From positions 1 through 62,284 of the forward strand of contig NZ_KV827705.1 in NCBI RefSeq assembly GCF_001836165.1: 62,284 nt of DNA, in the 5' to 3' direction. The DNA is from Corynebacterium sp. HMSC036D02 (lineage in GTDB: Bacteria > Actinomycetota > Actinomycetes > Mycobacteriales > Mycobacteriaceae). Positions 54,811 through 62,284 of the stretch are shown one piece after another. The number at the start of each line of letters is the position of its first letter. Positions within the stretch are counted from its first letter, which is position 1. A program made the translations under genes and the position numbers. Below the pieces are notes generated by a model. That model was not told the origin of the DNA and did no database searches. It worked only from the letters and a program-made list of their open reading frames with translations.

Positions 54811-56102
54811 ATTTTGCTGAATCCACCAAGATGGCGCTGACCAGCCTGCGCACCAACAAGATGCGCTCGGCGCTGACGCTCTTGGGCGTCATCATCGGCA
54901 TCGCCGCGGTCATCGCCATCGTCACGCTCGGCCACTCCTTGCAGGCTTCCGTGCAGAAAGACTTGGACAAGGTCGGCGCCAATAACTTCACCGTCCAGGT
55001 CAAGGAGCGCCCTGAGGAGGGCGAAGAGGAAGAAGCCGATGATCCCTTCATGGGCGGCGGCTTCGTCGAAGACGAATCCTCCATGCTCACCCCTGACATG
55101 CTGGACCGCGCCAAGGAGGTCTTGGGAGATCAGATCGCCGGCATCAATATCGGCGAGTACAGCTCTTATTCCGGCGCCCTCGTAGTCGAGGGCACGTCTG
55201 GGGAGGAGACCGCCAACCTCCTGGTCCGCCCGACCAACCCGGACTATGTCTCAGGCTCGTCCTATTCCATCGTGGCCGGGCGCTTCCTCAGCGAAGACGA
55301 TATCGACTCCAGCCGGGCAGTGGCCATGCTGGATAAGGAAACAGCCACCAAGCTTTTCGGCGCCCCTGAAGACGCCATTGGCCAATACGTGAGCTTTGAA
55401 AGCCAGGAGGCCTCCCCCATTGAGCTCGCTGTCATCGGTGTCTTTGAAGAGCCCCAAACTGGGCCTCTGGTGGGCGGTGGCCCCAGCCAAACCGCCTTCG
55501 TTCCTTACCCGCTGGAGGCCGAGCTTTCCGATTCCCCAGGTGCTGGCACCGCGTTCAGCGAGGTCACCGTTCGCGGCAACCCGGATTTGGATAAGGCCGC
55601 GGTAGCCAGCAACCTGCAGCGCGTCTTCGATAGCTACTACGAGGACAACCCTGACTACATGGTGAAGGTATCTGACTTCAGCGATGACCTCGCGTCCCTG
55701 AACCAGATCTTCACCACGATGAGCCTGGTTCTCGCGGCCATCGGCGGTATCTCGCTGCTCGTCGGCGGTATCGGCGTGATGAACATTATGCTCATCACCG
55801 TCACGGAGCGCACCCGCGAGATTGGTATCCGCAAGGCGCTTGGCGCACGCCGCCGCGATATCCGCATCCAGTTCATCACGGAGGCCATCGTGGTCTGCCT
55901 CATCGGTGGTGTCATCGGCATCGCCATCGGCACCGCCGCCGGCATGGCGGGCGCGGCCGCCATCGGCTCACTCGTGGCGCCGCCGCTGTGGGCGGTCATC
56001 CTCTCGCTGCTCTTCTCGCTGGCTATTGGCCTTTTCTTTGGCTACTACCCCGCGGGCAAGGCCGCGAAACTGGACCCGATTGAGGCACTGCGCTACGAAT
56101 AA
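54807..56102 (+). CDS. MacB-like ABC transporter permease
   Basis: FtsX/MacB-type permease of 431 residues. The N-terminal helix (ALTLLGVIIGIAAVIAIVTLG) is followed by a MacB-PCD-like extracytoplasmic domain with an acidic insertion (EEGEEEEADDP, near residue 73). Three C-terminal helices follow (MSLVLAAIGGISLLVGGIGVMNIMLITV...) with the coupling segment REIGIRKALGARRRDIRIQF. The start at 54807 overlaps the ATPase stop codon. Confidence 0.92.
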   Translation: MNFAESTKMALTSLRTNKMRSALTLLGVIIGIAAVIAIVTLGHSLQASVQKDLDKVGANNFTVQVKERPEEGEEEEADDPFMGGGFVEDESSMLTPDMLDRAKEVLGDQIAGINIGEYSSYSGALVVEGTSGEETANLLVRPTNPDYVSGSSYSIVAGRFLSEDDIDSSRAVAMLDKETATKLFGAPEDAIGQYVSFESQEASPIELAVIGVFEEPQTGPLVGGGPSQTAFVPYPLEAELSDSPGAGTAFSEVTVRGNPDLDKAAVASNLQRVFDSYYEDNPDYMVKVSDFSDDLASLNQIFTTMSLVLAAIGGISLLVGGIGVMNIMLITVTERTREIGIRKALGARRRDIRIQFITEAIVVCLIGGVIGIAIGTAAGMAGAAAIGSLVAPPLWAVILSLLFSLAIGLFFGYYPAGKAAKLDPIEALRYE

Positions 56103-56135
56103 GTGTCGCGTCGTCGTTTCAAACGACAGCGCCCC

Positions 56136-56450
56136 CTAGTGCACCACCTTCAGCCCCACGATCCCACCAATAATCATGGCGAGGAATAGCACCTTCCACA
56201 CCGTGGCCGCCTCGTGCCCGGCGGCGAAGGAGTAAATGACGGTGACCACCGCGCCCACGCCGGCCCACACCGCATAGGCCGTGCCCACGGGGATGGACTT
56301 CATGGCCCAGCCCAACCCACCCATGGAAATGGCGCAGGCAACGAAAAAGATCACCGAGGGCCACAGGCGGCTAAAGCCCTCCGACTTATCCAGCGCCGCT
56401 GCCCACACAGCCTCAAAGGCACCGGAGAAAATCAACACGAACCACGACAT
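56136..56450 (-). CDS. SMR-family efflux protein (SugE-like)
   Basis: A 104-residue protein with four membrane helices. The membrane-embedded Glu is residue 13 (FSGAFEAVWAAAL), and the family motifs AYAVWAGVGAVVTVIYSF and GGIVGLKVV are present. The profile is closer to SugE/Gdx (guanidinium or quaternary ammonium export) than EmrE. The start at 56450 is preceded by AAAGGG at a longish distance; frames further upstream are not family-like. It is single and convergent with the MacB-like operon. Confidence 0.88.
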   Translation of the reverse strand: MSWFVLIFSGAFEAVWAAALDKSEGFSRLWPSVIFFVACAISMGGLGWAMKSIPVGTAYAVWAGVGAVVTVIYSFAAGHEAATVWKVLFLAMIIGGIVGLKVVH

Positions 56451-56557
56451 GGCCAGCCCTTTCTGGCCGTCTTGTCGCGTCACCGGGTACGGCTCCCTCG
56501 TCCGGGGCTCGCATAAATCGCGGCGAGCCTGCCCACAATAATGGCACACTGGGCGGC

Positions 56558-57397
56558 ATGAAGATTGCATTCCTTGGTACTGGCCGCATGGGCACGGAGC
56601 TCGCCCGACACCTCCTCAAGAACCATGAGCTCACCGTTTGGAACCGCACCGTCGAGCGCGCGCAGCCGCTGGTCGATGCCGGCGCTACCCTTGCCGATTC
56701 CCCCACCGCCGCCGTGGAGGGTGCAGAGGTCATCATTACCTCGCTCTTTGGCCCCGATGACATCCGTGAGCAAGTCATTGACGCCAACCTCATCCCGGAC
56801 GGCGTGACCTGGATCGATACCACGACCGTCTCCCCCGACGCCGCCCGCGAATTCGCCGCCGCGGTTGACTCTTATGTCCACGCGCCCGTCGTCGGCTCGC
56901 TGGGCCCAGCGCGCGAGGGCAAGCTCGGTGTTTACGTAGGCACGCCTGACGACGACCGCCGTGAGCTCGCCATGACCATCGCCGAGTCCTGGGCCGATGA
57001 GAACAAGCTCATCGGCGTGGAATCCGCCGCCACCGCGGCGATTGGAAAGCTCCTTGCCAACCTAGCCCTCGCCGTTACCGCCGAGGGCGTACTGGAAGCA
57101 CTGCATCTCGGCGAGTCTGAGGGCCTCGATTCCGAAGTCATCCTCGAGATGCTCGACATCACTGGCCTGGCCTTTATGAAGAATATGAAGGGGCCGTTCA
57201 TCACCGGCGAGCGCAACACCACTCCGGGTGACTTCACCGTGGACGCCCTGTGCAAGGACGCCAAGCTCATGGAGATGACCGCCAACAAGCCGCTGCCTGC
57301 AGTGGCCGCCGCCATCGAGCGCTTTGAGGAGCAGCAGGCCATGGGCCACGGCGACCAGGACTTCTCCTCCATCTTCGTCTTCCGCAACAAGGGCTAG
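56558..57397 (+). CDS. NAD(P)-dependent beta-hydroxyacid dehydrogenase-like protein
   Basis: A 279-residue member of the 6-phosphogluconate/3-hydroxyisobutyrate dehydrogenase superfamily. The Rossmann motif GTGRMGTELARHL and cofactor segment VWNRTVERAQPL are at the N-terminus; the Arg after Asn suggests NADPH. The catalytic lysine is in AIGKLLANLALA (near residue 170). The usual substrate motif is changed to APVVGSLGPAREGKL, so the substrate is uncertain; a glyoxylate or imine reductase-like role is possible. It is divergent from the SMR gene. Confidence 0.82.
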   Translation: MKIAFLGTGRMGTELARHLLKNHELTVWNRTVERAQPLVDAGATLADSPTAAVEGAEVIITSLFGPDDIREQVIDANLIPDGVTWIDTTTVSPDAAREFAAAVDSYVHAPVVGSLGPAREGKLGVYVGTPDDDRRELAMTIAESWADENKLIGVESAATAAIGKLLANLALAVTAEGVLEALHLGESEGLDSEVILEMLDITGLAFMKNMKGPFITGERNTTPGDFTVDALCKDAKLMEMTANKPLPAVAAAIERFEEQQAMGHGDQDFSSIFVFRNKG

Positions 57398-57420
57398 GGC
57401 CAAGAGTTAGACGCCCCGCT

Positions 57421-58053
57421 TTACGACGAGCCCGCGCAGCACCTCCTCCAGCTGCGAGTTATCCCCCGTGTCCTGGCTGTGAAACGCACTGCAATAAACT
57501 CCGCGCGCACGCGGCTATCACTCGCTAGCCGCTCCACATTAAGTCGGTATCCTGCCGCCGTAGCCAGCGCGTCAAAGAACACCGTCTGTGTGCGGGTGTT
57601 TCCTTCTCTAAAACTGTGCACCACATTGAGCTCGCCCCACAGCTCCGCCAGCTTGGCCACAAACTCATCAATCTCTAGGCCACGCAGAAAGTCATCCTTC
57701 GCCAGCCCCGCGAACAGCTTCTCTGCTGCCTTCGTCATTTCCGGCCCCGCCGGATAGTAGGCATGCCCAGCCTTAATCATGAACTGACCTGTAGGGGCAG
57801 TCCGCTCCTCCCCCGCCCAGTCATACACATCCTGAAACAGATGTCGATGTATAGCCTTGAAGTGCGCGTAGTCAAAAGCACCTTCCACAGGCACTATGCA
57901 AAGCTGAGCAATCCGAGCGTTGACGGCAACGGTTTCAAGATGATTCAGTCGTTCTAAGTCTGGCTCCCCAAAGGGATGTTCCTCACTTAAAAAGAGGTTG
58001 CGTAGAGTCCTCGTACCTGGAATGTAGTAGTCATCCCAATTCTTTTGTCTCAT
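57421..58053 (-). CDS. Fic-family protein, apparent 3' frameshift
   Basis: Fic enzymes transfer AMP or related groups to proteins. The core motif here is HSFREGNTRTQT, a variant of HPFxEGNGRxxR with Thr for the third Gly and for the last Arg. A Fic N-domain is visible (YIPGTRTLRN, HFKAIHRHLFQDVYDWAGEERT). The last 24 residues (from about FTARTRG) look out of frame. The next frame continues HSQDTGDNSQLEEVLRGLVV and stops at 57407, as expected for the family, so one base seems lost near 57480. The start at 58053 has GGAGGA nine bases upstream. The VbhA-like gene precedes it. Confidence 0.82.
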   Translation of the reverse strand: MRQKNWDDYYIPGTRTLRNLFLSEEHPFGEPDLERLNHLETVAVNARIAQLCIVPVEGAFDYAHFKAIHRHLFQDVYDWAGEERTAPTGQFMIKAGHAYYPAGPEMTKAAEKLFAGLAKDDFLRGLEIDEFVAKLAELWGELNVVHSFREGNTRTQTVFFDALATAAGYRLNVERLASDSRVRAEFIAVRFTARTRGITRSWRRCCAGSS

Positions 58054-58074
58054 CCCCCCGATTCCTCCCATAAT

Positions 58075-58254
58075 TTAATTGAGCTGGGACTTAGCCTTCG
58101 CGATAGCTTCGTCGACCGTCATCTCTCCTGAAGCGACGGCACGGACAAGCTCTTCCTGCTCCGCATCCATATCGTGTCCAGCCAACAGAGAAACCCCCTT
58201 GGCAAACGTCACGCTATCTTCAACGCTCTTCCCTGTTCTTACTGTGCTTGTCAT
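58075..58254 (-). CDS. VbhA-family antitoxin of the Fic protein
   Basis: A 59-residue helical protein starting MTSTVRTGKSVEDSV; GGGAGGA lies seven bases upstream. The C-terminal half (DAEQEELVRAVASGEMTVDEAIAKAK) fits VbhA-type antitoxins, which insert a helix with a [S/T]xxxE[G/N] motif into the Fic active site. At the expected place this protein reads VSLLAG, so the inhibitory Glu appears to be Ala. It is directly upstream of fic, as in VbhA-VbhT pairs. Confidence 0.75.
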   Translation of the reverse strand: MTSTVRTGKSVEDSVTFAKGVSLLAGHDMDAEQEELVRAVASGEMTVDEAIAKAKSQLN

Positions 58255-58431
58255 GTGGATATCCTCCCGAGTTTTCAACTACATTTTCTCTCATTTTAGC
58301 AGCTCATAGCACCAATCCCAAGGGCGTTTCCTATCTCGAGAGGAACGTTCAGGGCGTGCATTTTGCTAAACTTCATAAATAAGTTTTAACTATTGTCTTG
58401 TCGCACAATGTAAGGAGTTTGCCGCCCAGCA

Positions 58432-59010
58432 ATGCTTTCCATCGACGCCGATTATGGGCATTCCACGCCCCTTGGACATCTTGAGAAGTGCTTCGTCCCC
58501 GGCCACATCTATGGCCTTGCTGGCCCCAATGGTTCGGGTAAGTCCACGTTGCTCGCAACGCTCGGCGGGGAGCTTGCACCTCTTGATGGTTCAGTGCAGT
58601 GTGACGGTCATCCCGTCGGCACGAAGGAGCAGCCGGGTGCTGTGATTACGGTGGCCGAGCCGGTTTTCCTCCCCGACCTCACCGTGGGCGAGCACCTGGA
58701 CTTGATGGGGAAGGCGGCAGGGGTGGACGTCGCTAAGCTCTGTGAACTCTGGGCACTCGATCCCCTCCTTCCGCACCCAGCCTCGCGCCTGTCCTCGGGC
58801 CAACGCCAGCGCGTCTTTCTGGCAGCACAGCTGTACCAGCCGGCACGTGCAGTGCTTATCGACGAGCCCGAGCGCCACCTCGACGCCACCTGGACCGAGT
58901 TCCTCGCAAGCGAATTGCGCTACCTAGCCGACGAGGAGAATCGCTGCATCGTCGTGGCCGCGCATTCCGACACCATCACCCAGGCCTGCGACGAGGTGGT
59001 GCAGCTGTGA
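58432..59010 (+). CDS. Short ABC transporter ATP-binding protein
   Basis: A 192-residue ATPase with Walker A GPNGSGKST (about residue 31), a modified signature LSSGQRQRVFLAAQL, and Walker B AVLIDEPERHLD. It is short for the family and of the CcmA-like kind. It overlaps a membrane-protein gene by four bases, so they probably form a two-component exporter or membrane machine. Substrate unknown. The 58255-58431 spacer upstream shows no gene. Confidence 0.85.
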   Translation: MLSIDADYGHSTPLGHLEKCFVPGHIYGLAGPNGSGKSTLLATLGGELAPLDGSVQCDGHPVGTKEQPGAVITVAEPVFLPDLTVGEHLDLMGKAAGVDVAKLCELWALDPLLPHPASRLSSGQRQRVFLAAQLYQPARAVLIDEPERHLDATWTEFLASELRYLADEENRCIVVAAHSDTITQACDEVVQL

Positions 59011-60026
59011 TGCGCACGCTATCCCGGCTAGGTGATGGCATCTGGTATCTCATCCTCGCCGGTATCGTCATCGGCTTCGGTTATACAGTCTGGCAAGAAG
59101 TCGACGCAGTCCTGCCTATCATCCCGGCGCGTATCACTCTGACTGGTGTCGCTCCTATTGCCGGCATCGTGGGACTGCTCGCTCTCATCGTGTTCGCCGA
59201 GATTCTTTATCCCCTACGGGCGCTATCCCGGGAGCGTTGGGTGTACGTTGACCGCCCGCGCGGCCGGCTCCGCGGCACGGACTGGATCACGTGGGCGCAG
59301 CTGATCGGGTTCGGGGCCTTGGGCCTCGGCATCTGCGTGTCCACCGGGCTATCCCCGTGGTTCGCGCTGGCAGTCCCAGCCCTGCGTTTTGTCGTGGGGT
59401 GGCGCTCGTTCACGCTGGCTTCGCTTCTCAGCGCTGGGCGCACGCGCCTGGTCGGTGGATCTGGTCTTGGCCTGCTTGATTCGGAGGTCACCTCCGATGC
59501 CATTGCGAGCCAGTCCGCCTGGATTCCTCGTCGTGCCCATGCGCCCTCCACGTTGATGGGTCTCTTCTTCCGTCGTCTGGGACGACGGTGGTACATCGGC
59601 GTCGGTGCGCTCGCGGTCCTCGGCTTGTCGTTGGGGTTTGCCCCACAGCTCGGGGCGCTGGCTATCGTCGGATTCATGTCCGCGTGGAGCATCGTCGGCG
59701 CGGCGGTTGGGCGCGCCGCCTCCTTCGGCCGCGTCAGCGACGATGCATGGCCCGACTGGGGCCTTCCTCTTATCGCTTCTGTGGGCACGGCGTTCCTTGG
59801 CGCCGGTGTCCTCCTCTTGGTGTGGAAGCTCTCTGCCATCGCAGTGGCGCTCATCATCGCCGGCCTTAGCTGGGCGTCGTTTAAGCGCTCCCGCCCGGCA
59901 CGGGTGGACAGCATGTCCATGCTGGACAGCGGCGGCTTCGGTGTCTCCTTCTCCCCCGAGGTGCTGCACTACATTGCCCGCGGCGCTCTCGGCCTTGGCG
60001 TGGCGGCCCTTGCGCTGGGGTATTAA
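59007..60026 (+). CDS. Polytopic membrane protein, partner of the ABC ATPase
   Basis: A 339-residue protein with about eight to ten hydrophobic segments. The family is not recognised. Between helices 2 and 3 is a charged loop (LRALSRERWVYVDRPRGRLRGTDW) that could face the ATPase. GTG 59007 overlaps the ATPase stop codon; ATG 59010 in the same frame is as likely. Linkage suggests it is the permease of that ABC unit. Confidence 0.7.
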   Translation: MMRTLSRLGDGIWYLILAGIVIGFGYTVWQEVDAVLPIIPARITLTGVAPIAGIVGLLALIVFAEILYPLRALSRERWVYVDRPRGRLRGTDWITWAQLIGFGALGLGICVSTGLSPWFALAVPALRFVVGWRSFTLASLLSAGRTRLVGGSGLGLLDSEVTSDAIASQSAWIPRRAHAPSTLMGLFFRRLGRRWYIGVGALAVLGLSLGFAPQLGALAIVGFMSAWSIVGAAVGRAASFGRVSDDAWPDWGLPLIASVGTAFLGAGVLLLVWKLSAIAVALIIAGLSWASFKRSRPARVDSMSMLDSGGFGVSFSPEVLHYIARGALGLGVAALALGY

Positions 60027-60111
60027 CCGGGGCTAGTCTTTCGGGCATGAAGATTTTTTCCTAATTCGACGTCACACTTTTTACGCGACTTACTCGAAGG
60101 TGGATTTCTTC

Positions 60112-61623
60112 ATGCCTATTTCTTTTTCTCATCTCACCGTCACCTGGCCCGACGGCACCCCTTGTTTCACGGACCTCACCGGTACGTTTTCCTCCCACTT
60201 CACGGGCTTGGTCGGAGCGAATGGCTCCGGAAAATCAACGCTGGCCAAGGTTCTTGCTGGCCTCATTGCCCCGACTTCGGGCACGGTATCCGCGGGTTCA
60301 GTCCTCTATGTCGACCAGGATTTAGGCCTCCATACGTCTAGCACCATCGCCGATGTCTTTGGCGCGACCGAAGTCCTCAACACCATTGCCCGCATTGAGG
60401 CTGGCGAATACTCAGAAGAGCTCGCTGCCGCTGTTGGTGAGCAGTGGGATTTAGCAGAGCGTATTGAAGCAGCTCTCGACGCTGCGGGTATTCCCTTCCC
60501 CTTAGAGCGCACTATCGGCACTTTGTCTGGTGGTGAGGCCGTAACCGTGGCGCTGACCGCCGCCTTCTTCCGCAAGCCGGATTTCCTGATCCTCGACGAG
60601 CCCACCAACAACCTGGACTCCGAATCGCGCCAGCGCTTGCTCGAGCTCATTCGCACCGCGCCGATGCCGGTTCTCGTCGTCTCACACGACCGCGAACTCC
60701 TCGAGCACGCCGATAGCATCGCGGAGCTCTACCACGGCACTCTTCGCGAGTTCGAGGGAAACTACTCCTCCTACCGCGCAGCGATTGATGCCGAGCAGGA
60801 TTCCGCGCAGGCCAAGGTCAGGGAAACCAAGGCTGAGCACCGCAAACAGATCCGCGAGCGCGCCGCCATGCAGACCCGCATTGCGCGCGATGCCCGCCGC
60901 GGCAAGAACTTCGCCGCCTCGAAGCGCAAACCCGGCATGGCCATGGGCTTGGACAAGAACCGCTCTGAGCGCTCGGCCGCTGGGCGTTCTCAACAGGCCA
61001 ACGATGCAGTGGCTGCCGCCCAGTCGGCGCATGACAAGGCACAGCGCGCGCTTCGCGACGACGCCCATGTCCACATCGATCTCCCCGGCACTGAGCTGCC
61101 CGCGGGCACCCGCGTGCTGGTCAGCGATCTGCTCAGCATTACTGGCCCCGAACGGGTTCGCCTCGCCGGGCCCAACGGCAGCGGCAAGACCACCTTCCTC
61201 AACCGCATCGCCCGCGGCGACGTCGAGTACGCGCTGCCCTGCGGGTACATCCGCCAACGCATCGTCTTGCCCGCAGAGAAGTCGGTGCTCGACATCGTGC
61301 GGGAGGCCAATCCCAACGCGGACCCGCAGTTCCTGCGCGACCAGCTGGCCCAGATGCTCTTTATCAACGACAAGATCCATCAGCCCGTGGGCCAGCTTTC
61401 TGGTGGCGAGCGCTTCCGCGTCGAAATCGCCCGCGTCCTGCTCAGCGACCCAGCCCCGCGCTTTCTGCTTCTCGACGAACCAACCAACAACCTCGATATC
61501 CCCACCACTGATTGGCTGATTGAGGTGCTCACGAGCTACCGCGGGGCATTCATCTTGGTCAGCCACGATGAGCATGTATGCCAGCAGCTCGATCTGACGC
61601 GCACCGTTCACGTGGCCCCATAA
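60112..61623 (+). CDS. ABC-F family ATPase
   Basis: A soluble protein of 503 residues with two ABC cassettes and no membrane segments. The first cassette has GANGSGKSTLAK, LSGGEAVTVALT and LILDEPTNNLDSESR; the second has GPNGSGKTTFLNR, LSGGERFRVEIAR and LLLDEPTNNLDIPT. The linker (about residues 230-330) is Lys/Arg-rich and helical, as in ABC-F proteins that bind the ribosomal E site. Some of these confer antibiotic protection, others aid translation; sequence alone does not decide. The start at 60112 has GAAGGTGGA upstream. Confidence 0.88.
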   Translation: MPISFSHLTVTWPDGTPCFTDLTGTFSSHFTGLVGANGSGKSTLAKVLAGLIAPTSGTVSAGSVLYVDQDLGLHTSSTIADVFGATEVLNTIARIEAGEYSEELAAAVGEQWDLAERIEAALDAAGIPFPLERTIGTLSGGEAVTVALTAAFFRKPDFLILDEPTNNLDSESRQRLLELIRTAPMPVLVVSHDRELLEHADSIAELYHGTLREFEGNYSSYRAAIDAEQDSAQAKVRETKAEHRKQIRERAAMQTRIARDARRGKNFAASKRKPGMAMGLDKNRSERSAAGRSQQANDAVAAAQSAHDKAQRALRDDAHVHIDLPGTELPAGTRVLVSDLLSITGPERVRLAGPNGSGKTTFLNRIARGDVEYALPCGYIRQRIVLPAEKSVLDIVREANPNADPQFLRDQLAQMLFINDKIHQPVGQLSGGERFRVEIARVLLSDPAPRFLLLDEPTNNLDIPTTDWLIEVLTSYRGAFILVSHDEHVCQQLDLTRTVHVAP

Positions 61624-61657
61624 ACTGAAACCTCTCTAGCACTCACCCTCTTTTCGT

Positions 61658-61675
61658 TGTACAGTTTCTTGTACA
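61658..61675 (+). promoter_or_regulatory. YefM-YoeB operator: two TGTACA sites
   Basis: TGTACA occurs at 61658-61663 and 61670-61675, with centres exactly 12 bases apart, just before yefM. This matches the paired palindrome arrangement described for YefM-YoeB autoregulation in E. coli. Confidence 0.8.
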
Positions 61676-61691
61676 AGAAGGGAGATAGCTT

Positions 61692-61949
61692 ATGAAAACC
61701 ATGTCCTACTCGGAATCGCGAGCAAGATACGCGGAGGTCCTACAGTCGGTCGTTGATGACCGCGAAGAAGTCATCATCACTCGCAATGGTCATGAGTCTG
61801 CAGTCATCGTTTCCTTAGATGACTACAACTCTCTTCGCGAAACCGCATACCTTCTGCGTTCCCCTCGCAATGCCCAGCGCCTGCTTGACTCCATCGAGAG
61901 CCTCAACGCCGGGGAAGCAACGGAGCACGAACTCATTGAGGAAGACTAA
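61692..61949 (+). CDS. yefM: YefM-family antitoxin
   Basis: An 85-residue Phd/YefM protein. The N-terminal DNA-binding fold (MSYSESRARYAEVLQSVVDDREEVIITRNGHESAVIVSLDDYNSLRETAYLL) is followed by an acidic toxin-binding tail (SIESLNAGEATEHELIEED). It should neutralise YoeB and repress the operon at the TGTACA sites upstream. AAGGGAG precedes the start. The toxin gene begins five bases after its stop codon. Confidence 0.93.
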   Translation: MKTMSYSESRARYAEVLQSVVDDREEVIITRNGHESAVIVSLDDYNSLRETAYLLRSPRNAQRLLDSIESLNAGEATEHELIEED

Positions 61950-61954
61950 GCTTC

Positions 61955-62209
61955 ATGATTCTTTCGTGGACAGAGGAAGCATGGGAGGACTACCTCTGGT
62001 GGCAAGCTCACGACAAGAAGATCCTCAAGAGAATCAATAGCCTCATTAAAGACATTGCACGAAACGGCAATGAAGGGATAGGAAAACCCGAACCACTCAA
62101 GTTCGAGTTAGCCGGGTTCTGGTCTCGGCGAATTACGGAAGAGCACCGACTGATCTATCGCATTAAGGGCGCGACCATCGAGATTGCTGGGTGCAGATAC
62201 CACTACTAA
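61955..62209 (+). CDS. yoeB: YoeB-family mRNA interferase toxin
   Basis: An 84-residue RelE/YoeB-fold toxin that cuts mRNA in the ribosomal A site. Family features are WTEEAWEDYLWWQAHDKKILKRIN at the N-terminus, GKPEPLKFELAGFWSRRITEEHRLIYRI, and the C-terminal CRYHY carrying the catalytic His-Tyr. All key residues look intact, so it is probably active. A palindromic repeat starts about 30 bases after it. Confidence 0.94.
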   Translation: MILSWTEEAWEDYLWWQAHDKKILKRINSLIKDIARNGNEGIGKPEPLKFELAGFWSRRITEEHRLIYRIKGATIEIAGCRYHY

Positions 62210-62240
62210 CTAGCGTCAACTTCCCCTATCGCCTCTGCCC

Positions 62241-62284
62241 AAAAAGGCATCTGACAAAAGGCATCAGTCATAAGGCGTTTTCAC
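62241..62284. repeat. Second copy of the AAAAGGCATC palindromic repeat (cut by window edge)
   Basis: Positions 62256-62284 are an exact 29-base inverse copy of 18551-18579, and the preceding AAAAAGGCATCTGAC matches the edge of that element. Only the left half is visible here. Confidence 0.8.

Noticed and set aside
56106..56125. GTCGTTT-C-AAACGAC palindrome after the MacB-like gene as a terminator
   Set aside because: The one-base loop cannot form a stable hairpin and there is no T tract; a regulatory site is possible but unsupported.
1..62284. Insertion sequences, integrases or prophage genes
   Set aside because: No transposase, integrase or phage structural protein is recognisable on either strand; the only repeat elements are short non-coding palindromes.

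Overview
The window looks like a chromosomal segment of a Corynebacterium species. The case rests on DUF3068 next to rpoB, a DIP1984-family gene, an IdeR/DtxR-type box, a DtxR-family manganese regulator (MntR), and a gene order that matches my memory of the C. glutamicum chromosome (secE-nusG-rplK-rplA ... rplJ-rplL-DUF3068-rpoB-rpoC, next to a menaquinone cluster). Genes are dense and GC-rich, with many TGA/ATG overlaps. I cannot fix the species from the sequence alone.

Region 1 (1-22,000, mostly minus strand): the 5' part of a large secreted surface protein (cut by the window edge), a YkoE-like ECF S component, then the transcription/translation block. Read in the transcribed direction this is tRNA-Thr, tRNA-Met, tRNA-Trp, secE, nusG, rplK, rplA, then rplJ (with an L10 leader and attenuator), rplL, a DUF3068 protein, rpoB and rpoC. 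The rplA-rplJ junction is split by about 6 kb. That interval holds a four-gene ferric-siderophore ABC operon, a divergent siderophore-interacting protein gene sharing a DtxR box with it, and nearly 1 kb of gene-free DNA packed with palindromic repeats.

Region 2 (22,000-44,500): an S-glutathionyl-hydroquinone reductase-like gene, tRNA-Tyr, and a dispersed menaquinone pathway: polyprenyl diphosphate synthase, menJ-like reductase, menG/ubiE, menD, menC, menB, menE and menA. Interleaved are a GT4 mannosyltransferase (MgtA type), a DUF3592 protein, a short UvrA-like ATPase, a DcuC-type transporter, a DIP1984-family gene followed by a strongly structured, tRNA-like intergenic RNA candidate, and mntR with a divergent Mn/Zn ABC operon.

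Region 3 (44,500-52,300): small membrane and XRE-type genes, then a minus-strand operon that runs from hemL through a histidine phosphatase, a TlpA/ResA-like thioredoxin lipoprotein, ccdA and resB to ccsB. This links haem precursor synthesis to cytochrome c maturation.

Region 4 (52,300-62,284): a MacAB-type efflux operon, a SugE-like SMR protein, a beta-hydroxyacid dehydrogenase-like protein, a VbhA/Fic pair whose fic gene has an apparent 3' frameshift, an ABC ATPase plus membrane partner, an ABC-F protein, and a YefM-YoeB toxin-antitoxin pair with a canonical TGTACA operator.

Three families of palindromic intergenic repeats recur across the window. These and the tRNA-like RNA beside the DIP1984 gene are the least explained features.
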